NCBI RefSeq assembly: GCF_030227115.1
Contig: NZ_JASSUA010000002.1
Span: 248,001 to 312,000 of the forward strand
Direction of reading: 5' to 3'
Length of the DNA: 64,000 bases
From: Marinobacter sp. SS13-12
GTDB taxonomy: Bacteria; Pseudomonadota; Gammaproteobacteria; Pseudomonadales; Oleiphilaceae
Below the pieces are notes generated by a model. It saw only the letters and a program-made list of their open reading frames with translations. It was not told the origin of the DNA and did not search any database. Made by a program: the position numbers and the translations under genes. Of the stretch, positions 52,606 through 59,581 are shown piece by piece. Numbering within the stretch: position 1 is the stretch's first letter; each line of letters begins with the position of its first letter.

Positions 52606-53121
52606 ATGGCCGATAACGATAAAGAAGTCACATCTGCCCAGTCACGACCTGATAATCGGCACGAACTGCATCAGGAGCTTCCGATTGATTTCCCTGATCC
52701 TTTTTTCCGCGGTCTGCACCGGGTCATTCGCTTTGCGATCCGGGTGCTTGCGGTACTGATGGTCGCGGTTATTCTCTGGGGCGTTGGCGATGTTATTTAC
52801 ATCATCTACGACAGACTGATCACGCCACCTTTCCTGCTGTTGAATATCAACGATATTTTCTACACTTTTGGTGCCTTCATGGCGGTGCTGATTGCGGTGG
52901 AGATCTTCATTAATATACGGCTCTATCTGGGCACCAACGTCTTTCCCGTGCAACTGGTTGTCGCCACGGCGCTTATGGCCATTGCCCGGAAAGTCATCGT
53001 GCTGGATTTCGAAACACTGACGCCCATGTACCTGCTCGGTATTGCCGCGACCACATTGGCGCTGGGTATCACCTACTGGCTGTTAAGGCAGGGCAATCAG
53101 TATCACGACTGGGATGACTGA
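52606..53121 (+). CDS. phosphate-starvation-inducible PsiE family protein
   Basis: Inner-membrane protein of 171 residues with four predicted TM segments (about 42-65, 75-95, 105-125, 140-160) and the PsiE pattern FYTFGAFMAVLIAVEIFINIRLYL and ARKVIVLDF. Function unknown; the E. coli homologue is induced by phosphate starvation. It follows yjdM by 37 bases. Confidence 0.9.
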   Translation: MADNDKEVTSAQSRPDNRHELHQELPIDFPDPFFRGLHRVIRFAIRVLAVLMVAVILWGVGDVIYIIYDRLITPPFLLLNINDIFYTFGAFMAVLIAVEIFINIRLYLGTNVFPVQLVVATALMAIARKVIVLDFETLTPMYLLGIAATTLALGITYWLLRQGNQYHDWDD

Positions 53122-53147
53122 TCGCCCTCTGTTCGAAGAGTGCCTGG

Positions 53148-53876
53148 CTAAACGCTCGCGGCAACCTGGACCTGTTTCTCCAGTTCCCTGGCAAGGGCCG
53201 GCTCCAGCGTCAGGGCATTTGCCAACTGGTCCAGCCATGCGCGCTCCATGGGGTTCTGATCGTCAATCATCACCGCACTGACGATATAGATTTCCCGGCT
53301 CGCCTGGGGTGAGTCCGCGCTCCGGGCCAGGGCGTTGGCGTCCAGCGGGGCGTCGAACTGCTGCTGAATCCAGGCGTGCAGTTCGTCATCGGGTCCGAGT
53401 TTTTCGATCTCCTGGGTAAGCAACTCACGCTCGTTGGCGTCGACGTGGCCGTCAGCCCGTGCCGCCATGATCATGGCCTGGAGTATTTCCAGGCCACGTT
53501 GATCCTGGGCACTGCCTTGCAGTTGTTCCAGGGGTTGGCCTTGCCGGGCGTTGTCGGCGACCGGGCCAGAGGATTGGGCCTGGTAGTTCTGATAGGCTTT
53601 CCACGCCAGCACACCAACCCCCGCCAGGGCACCGTATTTCAGAGCCTTTCCGCCCATTTTCCGGCCCCGCTTCGACCCCAGCATAAGCCCGACAGCTCCA
53701 CCACCGAGCAGACTCTTGACGTCAATGCCCCCGGAGCCTGAACCTCCGGAACCGCCGCCACCGAACTGCGATGCGAGATTGCCCACCATGCGGTTTATAT
53801 CGGTACCTCCTCCTGCGCCTGGCTGGCTTCCGGATGCCTGGTTCATCAACTGCTTGAGAATGTTCATCGCGTTCAT
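53148..53876 (-). CDS. DUF533 / TerB-like family protein (YebE-like)
   Basis: The 242-residue protein has a Gly/Ser-rich low-complexity N-terminal section, one hydrophobic helix (GGKALKYGALAGVGVLAWKAYQNYQ, about 75-100) and a C-terminal TerB-type helical domain (LQAMIMAARADGHVDANERELLTQEIEKL, about 130-160). Homologues such as E. coli YebE respond to envelope stress; the biochemical role is unknown. Confidence 0.88.
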   Translation of the reverse strand: MNAMNILKQLMNQASGSQPGAGGGTDINRMVGNLASQFGGGGSGGSGSGGIDVKSLLGGGAVGLMLGSKRGRKMGGKALKYGALAGVGVLAWKAYQNYQAQSSGPVADNARQGQPLEQLQGSAQDQRGLEILQAMIMAARADGHVDANERELLTQEIEKLGPDDELHAWIQQQFDAPLDANALARSADSPQASREIYIVSAVMIDDQNPMERAWLDQLANALTLEPALARELEKQVQVAASV

Positions 53877-54092
53877 GTATTCACTCCAGAATTGCGCCTA
53901 TGGCTAAGCTGATCATTGGGTTGAGGCATATCTGTATCCGCTGGTATGACCGTGGCGTTCAGATTTGGTGCCCGAATGAAGATATGACATTGGATGCAAA
54001 ATTGACGGTGAGGCTTGTCATCAGCGGCGGCGAAAGTGACACTGTATTCGTTTTGCCAACCTGTTGATGACAAACCCATAAAGCGAGGCTCC

Positions 54093-54605
54093 ATGAAAAC
54101 ACTCACTGCGCTGACCGCCAACGTGCTGTTAGGTTTCAGCCTTCTTGCAGGCACGCTGTCCACCACTGCACAGGCCCAAGAGTACACCGAAGGCAATATC
54201 ACCATCGATCACCCCTGGAGCCGCCCAACACCCCCGGGTGTTCCCATGGGCGTTGGCTATATGGCGATCACCAATCATGGCGACAGCAACGTCACCTTCA
54301 CCAGCGCCACCACCCCCAGGGCAAAAAACGTCTCCATCCACGAAAGCACGATGAAAGACGGCACCATGAGTATGCGTCCTTTAAAAGACGGCCTGGCCAT
54401 CCCGGCCGGCGAAACCGTGGAGCTTAAACCCCACGGCTACCACCTGATGCTTGAAAAGCTGAACGGCCCCTTGAAAGAAGGCGAAAGCGTTCCCCTAAGA
54501 TTAACATTCGAGGGCGCGGTGGACATGAACGTTGAATTAAACGTTGAGCCGTTGGATGGAGGAATGCAGAAAAAAGACAACGGAATGGACCATTCCGGGC
54601 ACTGA
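54093..54605 (+). CDS. periplasmic copper chaperone PCu(A)C
   Basis: Periplasmic protein of 170 residues with a signal peptide (residues 1-28, ending AQAQ). The cupredoxin-like domain carries the copper-binding set of the H-M-x21-HxM type: His/Met in IHESTMKDGTMSM (about 88-100) and YHLML (about 124). It delivers Cu(I) to the CuA centre of cytochrome oxidase. A Met/His tail (MDHSGH) adds possible metal ligands. It is the last ordinary gene before the cassette array, with its stop at 54605. Confidence 0.9.
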   Translation: MKTLTALTANVLLGFSLLAGTLSTTAQAQEYTEGNITIDHPWSRPTPPGVPMGVGYMAITNHGDSNVTFTSATTPRAKNVSIHESTMKDGTMSMRPLKDGLAIPAGETVELKPHGYHLMLEKLNGPLKEGESVPLRLTFEGAVDMNVELNVEPLDGGMQKKDNGMDHSGH

Positions 54606-54636
54606 ACGATGCTGGCTAGAGTTATACGAACAGGGG

Positions 54637-54708
54637 CATATAACTCCAGTGATTCTACCTCATGCACTTGAATCTACGGGTTTTTTATCGAAGGTGCCGG
54701 GGTTATGC
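54637..54708 (+). repeat. attC-like site 1
   Basis: The site runs from ATATAAC (54638) to GTTATGC (54708), about 70 bases. The two arms pair imperfectly (TAACtCCaG...TTC against TAACcCCgG...TTC), as in integron attC sites. A second core-like GTTATAC lies at 54621-54627, so the segment between the two cores is an 81-base cassette with no gene. Confidence 0.6.
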
Positions 54709-54731
54709 GAACGGGTTCGTATAATACGCAG

Positions 54732-55133
54732 TTATGTTTCTCTCAGAGCAGGCTCGAGCCCAAGGTGCTCAACAAAAGGAATGAAGTCGCGATCCAAAAA
54801 CAGTAAAGGTAGCTCCATCTCTATGCAGAAGGTTGCGATGATCACATCAGCAGTTTTTCTGATTGTGATGCCCCGTTTTCGAAGCGCTCGGTAGTTGTCG
54901 GCGCATTTGGCTGCCATGTCTTTGCCAAACATCTCATACTGCTCAAGCGCGAGCAGGCTTTGTTTGGTCTGACGATATTGTTTGTCGTTGCGAATGCCTT
55001 GCAGGATTTCCAGAAATATGAGGTCGCCGATAGCGACGGATCCGTGGACTATTGAGGCATCCAACAGGTCAGTGTGCGGGTTTATGACTCCGTTGAAATA
55101 GTCGATCCAGACACTGGTATCCACCAATATCAT
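54732..55133 (-). CDS. vapC: VapC-type PIN-domain toxin
   Basis: Ribonuclease toxin of 133 residues. The PIN acidic residues are present: Asp5 in LVDTSVWID, Glu in FLEILQGIR (about 42), Asp in RKTADVIIATF (about 96) and Asp in LFLDRDF (about 114). It overlaps the antitoxin gene by four bases in the usual order. The pair points against the direction of the other cassettes, which is common for toxin-antitoxin cassettes that carry their own promoter. Confidence 0.92.
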   Translation of the reverse strand: MILVDTSVWIDYFNGVINPHTDLLDASIVHGSVAIGDLIFLEILQGIRNDKQYRQTKQSLLALEQYEMFGKDMAAKCADNYRALRKRGITIRKTADVIIATFCIEMELPLLFLDRDFIPFVEHLGLEPALRET

Positions 55134-55324
55134 CCGGCGCTCCGCATTTCATCCAGGTCGCCTTCCCACTTGATTTTGCCTCGCAGCTTTCGAATTTCCT
55201 GCTGCTTGCTAAGCTGAACTAGAAGTTTCAGGCCTTGCTCAACGGCCTCTTTTTTGGTTTCGTAGCCAGAGGCTTTGAGAGCTTCGGCCATCAACTGGTC
55301 GTCTATGACGATGTTCGTTCTCAT
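55130..55324 (-). CDS. vapB: VapB-type antitoxin
   Basis: Antitoxin of 64 residues with the ribbon-helix-helix start MRTNIVIDDQLMAEALKASG and a C-terminal toxin-binding tail (RGKIKWEGDLDEMR). It neutralises VapC and represses its own promoter. ATG 55324 is chosen as the family's normal start; an upstream in-frame ATG would add 13 residues. Confidence 0.9.
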   Translation of the reverse strand: MRTNIVIDDQLMAEALKASGYETKKEAVEQGLKLLVQLSKQQEIRKLRGKIKWEGDLDEMRSAG

Positions 55325-55381
55325 GTCGCACCTATGTGTATCGATGTCGGTTTTTATACACAATCTAGCACTTCAGGAAGA

Positions 55382-55459
55382 ACATAACAATCGGCTGCAC
55401 AGCGACCGATTTTCCGCCGCTTAGCGGCTCCAAACCGGCGCGTGAGCCGGGCGTTATAT
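55382..55459 (+). repeat. attC-like site 2
   Basis: The best attC candidate, 78 bases from CATAACAATCGGCTGCAC to the end GTGAGCCGGGCGTTATAT. The arms fold as CATAAC / GTTATATG, CGGCT / AGCCG and CAC / GTG with unpaired bases between, and the tip contains GCCGCTTAGCGGC. The ATG of the next gene is 11 bases further on, the usual cassette layout. Confidence 0.75.
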
Positions 55460-55469
55460 GAATTGAAGC

Positions 55470-56498
55470 ATGGATATCCTGCAGAAGGCATTTGATGAAG
55501 CAGTGCAAGAGCTTGCTCAATCCGCTACATCTGAGGAAGAGCTTGACGCGATATCCGATGCTCTTCCTGATCAACTTGAAGATTTACTTGGACACTTGCC
55601 GGATCAGATTCTCTCGACAATCCAGGAGAATGCACGCGATGGCCTGGAAGAGCGGAGGGCTAATCATGCAGCATTTGTCAGTCGCGATATCACCCGATGG
55701 CAAAAGGGGTTCGATCAGCTAGAACTGTTAATTGAAATTGCAGTAGAAGCCGGAGGGTCGTTCAACGAAAGGCTTCGGCCTGACGCGGCAGAGCAAACGG
55801 ACATCTTGTTCGATATTGTTGTCAGGCTCCACGCAAAGGGGTGTCTTATAGGCAAAGAGATCCTTGCTTTGCTTAAGAACGGTTTTGCGGATGGAGCGCA
55901 TGCGCGATGGCGTGCACTTCATGAGATATCTGTTACTGCGATGTTCCTAGCCAAACACGGGGAGGCGGCAGCGCTCAGCTACTCTGACTTCGAATTTGTC
56001 GACGCGTATAAAGGCGCATCGCAACTCAATCACTACGAATCTCGTATCAATGCGTCCGGCTTCAGTGACGAGGAGATTAGTGAGTTCAAGTCACAATATG
56101 ATGCTGTCCTCGCCAAGCATGGTACGCACTTTAAGGAGCCTTACGGGTGGGCTGCTGAGTTCTTGTCAAAGGGAAGGCCAACCTTCTTCGCGCTTGAGGA
56201 GGACGTAGGGTTAGATCATTGGCGCCCGTACTACAAATGGGCAAGCCAGATTATTCACGCAAATATCAAATCACTTCGGAGCTCGCTCGGTCGATCTGAG
56301 ACTGCTGAAGATATTCTACAAGTAGGGCCCAGCAACTCCGGCATGACTGATCCCGCGCATTCAACAGCCATATCCTTGCTCCAACTGACCTGTACAACTC
56401 TCTTCCTGTCGCCGAATTTTGACGACCTCGTTACGGCAAAGGTGCTCGCGACATTATCCGATCAAGTAGGGGAGTCGTTCTTTGACTGCGATCGATAG
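55470..56498 (+). CDS. DUF5677 domain-containing protein (cassette gene)
   Basis: Soluble helical protein of 342 residues, matched to the DUF5677 family by GCLIGKEILALLKNGFADGAHARWRALHEISVTAMFL (about 128-165) and YKWASQIIHANIKSL (about 255-269). The N-terminal 70 residues are acidic and helical. Function unknown; such proteins are frequent in mobile and defence-rich regions. G+C is visibly lower than in the surrounding chromosome. It fills one cassette between attC site 2 and the half-site at 56505. Confidence 0.8.
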   Translation: MDILQKAFDEAVQELAQSATSEEELDAISDALPDQLEDLLGHLPDQILSTIQENARDGLEERRANHAAFVSRDITRWQKGFDQLELLIEIAVEAGGSFNERLRPDAAEQTDILFDIVVRLHAKGCLIGKEILALLKNGFADGAHARWRALHEISVTAMFLAKHGEAAALSYSDFEFVDAYKGASQLNHYESRINASGFSDEEISEFKSQYDAVLAKHGTHFKEPYGWAAEFLSKGRPTFFALEEDVGLDHWRPYYKWASQIIHANIKSLRSSLGRSETAEDILQVGPSNSGMTDPAHSTAISLLQLTCTTLFLSPNFDDLVTAKVLATLSDQVGESFFDCDR

Positions 56499-56504
56499 CC
56501 GCCC

Positions 56505-56529
56505 ATATAACAAGAGCCATCAAACAGCT
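56505..56529 (+). repeat. attC left half-site
   Basis: ATATAACAAGAGCCATC has the form of the left end of an attC site, six bases after the DUF5677 stop codon, but the matching right half does not follow. The next right-type end (GGCGTTATAC) is at 57213-57219, after the Rho fragment. Confidence 0.55.
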
Positions 56530-57237
56530 ATGACGAGAAAGACATTAGGTTTAACCCGGAAACCAAATAAAGACGCTAAACCAGTGGCTAAGGAAGCCGA
56601 AGCTATGGTTGAGGTTGAAGGTGAGGCTGATCCACAAAAACGTTTTTTAAACGGTGTGGCTATCAATCCAACGCCGGGGATTCGCCTGGAGTCAGGTTCC
56701 GAAAAACTCACGGTGCGCGCGATGGATTTGATCACGCCGATTGGAATGGGGCAGCGGGGTTTGATAGTTGCACCGCCGGGGTCTGGAAAGTCGACGATTT
56801 TAAAAGATATTTGCCAAGCGGTGGGAAAGGCGTATCCCGACATTAAACTTTACGCGTTATTGATCGATGAGCGACCCGAAGAGGTGACTGATTTCAAGCG
56901 TAGCGTCCCGGCTGAGGTACACGCTTCTTCTTCGGATGAAAGCTATGCTCATCACGCTCGCGTTGCCGATGAGCTTTTTGATATCGCTCGCCAACAAGCT
57001 GGCGAGGGTCACAACGTCATGATTGTGATTGATTCTCTCACGAGGCTTGCGCGTGTGCACAATGCGGAGCGAAAGAGCAGCGGTCGTACTATGTCTGGCG
57101 GGGTTGATGCTCGAGCGATGGAGATCCCGCGCAGGTTGTTTGGCGCTGCACGAAACATTGAAAATGGCGGCTCGCTTACCATTTTGGCAACCGTGTACTG
57201 GTGCCTGCTGGCGTTATACATCAAAGGAGGATTCTGA
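56530..57237 (+). CDS. truncated Rho transcription-termination factor (ATPase core only)
   Basis: The 235-residue reading frame resembles the Rho ATPase core: LTVRAMDLITPIGMGQRGLIVAPPGSGKST with an intact P-loop (about residues 56-86), LLIDERPEEVTDFKRSV (about 108-124), VHASSSDESYAHH, IVIDSLTRLARVHNAE (Walker B) and GGVDARAMEIPRRLFGAARNIENGGSLTILAT. It lacks the N-terminal RNA-binding domain and everything after LAT, where the frame runs into attC-like sequence (VYWCLLALYIKGGF). The Q- and R-loop region is therefore lost, so it should not terminate transcription. The PAEVHASSSDE and PTPGIRLES wording recalls Rho from Verrucomicrobia or Planctomycetes, suggesting transfer. It could be a dead remnant or a dominant-negative-type protein. 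Confidence 0.75.
   Translation: MTRKTLGLTRKPNKDAKPVAKEAEAMVEVEGEADPQKRFLNGVAINPTPGIRLESGSEKLTVRAMDLITPIGMGQRGLIVAPPGSGKSTILKDICQAVGKAYPDIKLYALLIDERPEEVTDFKRSVPAEVHASSSDESYAHHARVADELFDIARQQAGEGHNVMIVIDSLTRLARVHNAERKSSGRTMSGGVDARAMEIPRRLFGAARNIENGGSLTILATVYWCLLALYIKGGF
57194..57219 (+). repeat. attC right half-site
   Basis: TACTGGTGCCTGCTGGCGTTATAC has the form of the right arm of an attC site and ends 19 bases before the next cassette gene. Its left partner is not adjacent; the half-site at 56505 may be the other half of the same site. Confidence 0.5.
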
Positions 57238-57654
57238 ATGAAGCCAAGGATCAGCATGATTACGCTGGGCGTCAGTGATCTGGAAGTGTCGGTACGCTTC
57301 TATGAGCAGGGGCTTGGCCTGCCGAGGATGGATTCACCGCCAGAGGTCGCCTTCTTCACACTCAATGGCAGCTGGCTCGGACTATACGGGCGGGAATCGT
57401 TGGCGAAAGACGTGGGGATACCTGCCGAAGGCAGCGGGTTCGCCGGCTTCACGATTGCGCATAACGTGGATTCCGAGGCGGCAGTTGACGAACTTATGGA
57501 ACAGGCTGTGTTAGCAGGTGCGAAAGTGGTGAAACCCGCTCAGAAGGTGTTCTGGGGCGGTTACTCCGGCTACTTTGCCGATCCAGACGGTTATCTGTGG
57601 GAGGTCGCGCATAACCCCCTCTTTTGGGTTGGTCCGAAGGATGAAGAAGCCTAA
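57238..57654 (+). CDS. VOC (glyoxalase/bleomycin resistance) family protein
   Basis: The 138-residue protein has the two beta-alpha-beta-beta-beta modules of the VOC superfamily: ISMITLGVSDLEVSVRFYEQGLGL (about 4-27) and FAGFTIAHNVDSEAAVDELMEQAVLAG (about 68-95), ending YSGYFADPDGYLWEVAHNP with the metal-binding Glu in LWEVA. Substrate unknown. A strong AAAGGAGG site precedes the ATG. Its stop codon forms part of the attC-like GCCTAAC that follows. Confidence 0.92.
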   Translation: MKPRISMITLGVSDLEVSVRFYEQGLGLPRMDSPPEVAFFTLNGSWLGLYGRESLAKDVGIPAEGSGFAGFTIAHNVDSEAAVDELMEQAVLAGAKVVKPAQKVFWGGYSGYFADPDGYLWEVAHNPLFWVGPKDEEA

Positions 57655-57671
57655 CCAGGCAGTGGAAGGAG
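57649..57671 (+). repeat. attC left end, truncated
   Basis: GCCTAACCAGGCAGTGGAAGG begins with a perfect RYYYAAC core (GCCTAAC) but has no right arm; the GFA gene begins at 57677. A deletion between this end and the next cassette is the simplest reading. Confidence 0.5.
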
Positions 57672-57676
57672 TTCTA

Positions 57677-58078
57677 ATGACTGATCATTTGGGTTCTTGT
57701 CTGTGCGGCACTGTAAGTTTTGAGGTAAAAGGTGATTTCGACAGTTTTTACCTGTGCCATTGTCAGCATTGCCAAAAAGATACAGGTTCGGCTCATGCGG
57801 CAAATCTATTCTCAAGTTCAGCTAAATTGGTCTGGCAGTCGGGTGCAGATGCTGTGACTTCCTTTACGCTCCCCGGCACTCGTCATAACAAAAGCTTTTG
57901 TAAGTTGTGTGGTTCAGCATTGCCAGACACTCAGATCGCAGGTTTGCTCGTCGTTCCCGCAGGGTGTTTGGACACTGAAATCGCCATGTTGCCAACTGCG
58001 CATATTTTCTCATCCAGCAAAGCTGCTTGGGATGAGGGGTTAGGGGAGGTGCCAAAGTTCGAGGGACTGCCAGCTTGA
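57677..58078 (+). CDS. GFA family protein (cassette gene)
   Basis: Zinc-binding protein of 133 residues with the GFA cysteine pattern: SCLCGTVSFEV (about 7-17), CHCQHCQKDTGSAHA (about 28-42) and FCKLCGSALPD (about 75-85). Substrate unknown. It differs clearly from the chromosomal GFA protein near 38.5 kb and has lower G+C. GGAAGGAG precedes ATG 57677. A well-formed attC-like site follows the stop codon. Confidence 0.9.
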   Translation: MTDHLGSCLCGTVSFEVKGDFDSFYLCHCQHCQKDTGSAHAANLFSSSAKLVWQSGADAVTSFTLPGTRHNKSFCKLCGSALPDTQIAGLLVVPAGCLDTEIAMLPTAHIFSSSKAAWDEGLGEVPKFEGLPA

Positions 58079-58087
58079 GCTACCATC

Positions 58088-58157
58088 ACATAACCAGTGG
58101 CTGTTGTCGGGCGCACCTACGCTGCGCTCCGGCACGCCGCAAAGCCGCGCGTTAGCC
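58088..58157 (+). repeat. attC-like site 3
   Basis: The 70-base site runs from CATAACCAGTGGCTGTTG to GCCGCGCGTTAGCC. The arms match as TAACCAGTGGCTGTTG against TAACGCGCGGCTTTG with small gaps, and the tip is rich in G+C (CGCTGCGCTCCGG). It lies between the GFA stop and the enoyl-CoA hydratase start, as expected for a cassette. Confidence 0.72.
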
Positions 58158-58176
58158 AGCTTCAATAGGACCCCGT

Positions 58177-59118
58177 ATGGAAAAGTTAATCGAAACGGAA
58201 CAGCATGGACGCATAGTGATCGCGAAATTCAGCAATCCGCCGTATGCGTTGCTGACAGAATCAATGTGCAATGAACTCAATGAATTGATCGTGTCGGTAG
58301 ATCGCGATCAGAATGTCGGTGTTGTGGTGTTTACCGGTTACGACCCCAATAGATTCATATCCCATTACGATGTTGGTGAACTGTTGGAAGTAGCCGAAAG
58401 CTCACCGTCTATCTCAATAGGTCAGGCCAGATTTGCATTGGCCGCTGTCAGGGCGCTAAAAAGAATTCCCGGAATGCGGTGGCTGCTCCAAAAATCACCG
58501 GCTGCAGGCCTCCTACAGTTACAAAAACTCCATGAAACCTTGCAACTGATGGGGCGCAGTGGGACGATTTTTATCGCTGCAATCAACGGCCAAACAGGGG
58601 GCGGTGGCTTAGAATTCACACTCGCATGCGATATACGCTTTATATCCGATAGTGCAGAACTTGCACAATTCGAAGTTTTGCTCGGTTTCCCGCCCGGAGC
58701 AGGTGGGACTCAAAGATTGTCACGCCTTATCGGGCGTGGTGCAGCTTTAGAGCTCATGCTTACTGGTAGGGGAATCTCACCTAAAGAATGTTTATCCCTG
58801 GGACTCGTATCTGAGGTGATTCCTCATGAAAAGCTGCTTGACCAGGTTCTCAGGAAGGCGGAACCGCTATCTCATCGCAGCAAAGCTGCTGTAGCGGTGA
58901 TTAAGCAGTCGGTTATCGAAGGCGGGTCTTTGGCGCTCGAGAAGGGTTTGCAACTGGAGCAAAGCGTATTTCTATCATTGTTAGGGTCAAGTGGCGCGAA
59001 AAGGGCTTCTAAAGCATACGTTGAGTTCATTGATTCAAAGAAAGTTCTTCCCGTAAATGACCCAATCGCGAGAACAAAACTAGAGGCTGGTAGTTTTGTA
59101 GATCTAACCGATGGCTAA
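58177..59118 (+). CDS. enoyl-CoA hydratase/isomerase family protein (cassette gene)
   Basis: Crotonase-fold protein of 313 residues. It has VGVVVFTGYDPNRFISHYD, the oxyanion-hole region FIAAINGQTGGGGLEFTLACDIRFIS (about 129-154) and the second helix VLLGFPPGAGGTQRL (about 168-182), where the usual catalytic Glu positions read PPGAGGTQ. The insertion between residues 75 and 120 (RALKRIPGMRWLLQKSP) is unusual. It is an unexpected fatty-acid-type gene in a cassette position, with low G+C. An attC-like site begins at its stop codon. Confidence 0.9.
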   Translation: MEKLIETEQHGRIVIAKFSNPPYALLTESMCNELNELIVSVDRDQNVGVVVFTGYDPNRFISHYDVGELLEVAESSPSISIGQARFALAAVRALKRIPGMRWLLQKSPAAGLLQLQKLHETLQLMGRSGTIFIAAINGQTGGGGLEFTLACDIRFISDSAELAQFEVLLGFPPGAGGTQRLSRLIGRGAALELMLTGRGISPKECLSLGLVSEVIPHEKLLDQVLRKAEPLSHRSKAAVAVIKQSVIEGGSLALEKGLQLEQSVFLSLLGSSGAKRASKAYVEFIDSKKVLPVNDPIARTKLEAGSFVDLTDG

Positions 59119-59279
59119 CACATATGAGCCTTCTCGGATTCAATAGGCAATAGTCATTTTTTTGGCCGCGCCAGCGGCCAACCTAAACCCATGAGCGAGA
59201 ACGCCTGCTTCGTCAGTCTCATTTGGCTGTCAGGCACTTGCAGCAAACACATATAGGGGCTCTCTAACGTGGCGTTAGG
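59112..59279 (+). repeat. long attC-like site 4
   Basis: It begins with GGCTAACACATATGAGCC overlapping the hydratase stop and ends GCTCTCTAACGTGGCGTTAGG at 59279; GAGCC / GGCTC and GGCTAAC / GTTAGGC pair across it. An internal GGCCGCGCCAGCGGCC hairpin lies near 59164. At about 168 bases it is long for an attC, so two fused sites are also possible. The IS110-type element starts right at its GTTAGGC end. Confidence 0.5.
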
Positions 59280-59292
59280 CCACAGCCTGACC

Positions 59293-59581
59293 CGTCGTTC
59301 CATCGGTCGGTCAGGGGCACCAGACAGTCATCGGTTAACCGGTCACTGGCACTATTCAAGGTGTCGGGCTGCAAGGCTCCAGTTAGGTTAAGGCTCAGGA
59401 CCGGTGTAAGCGCACTGGCTCATGGTATTAAGGCACGCCCACGGGCTGGCTAATCAAAGCATCTGGTTTCAACATCGGTGACAGAAAACCGCTTGGGTAT
59501 CGGGTACCAGTCAGCGGACTCGCAGTCTTCAGCGTCATCCTTTCTGATCCAGTTAGACGTCATGCTCAGCCCGTGGCGTGA
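59293..59581 (-). ncRNA. candidate bridge RNA region of the IS element
   Basis: About 290 bases of non-coding sequence lie between the transposase stop and the left inverted repeat, downstream on the transposase strand. In IS1111-type members of the IS110 family the bridge RNA is encoded on this long 3' side. Several hairpins are readable, for example CCTGACC / GGTCAGG at 59286-59315. I have not delimited the RNA or its target- and donor-binding loops. Confidence 0.45.

Noticed and set aside
54621..54644. GAGTTATA...TATAACTC as a terminator of the PCuAC gene
   Set aside because: The stem is A+T-rich without a following T run; it is better explained as facing core ends of attC-like sites.
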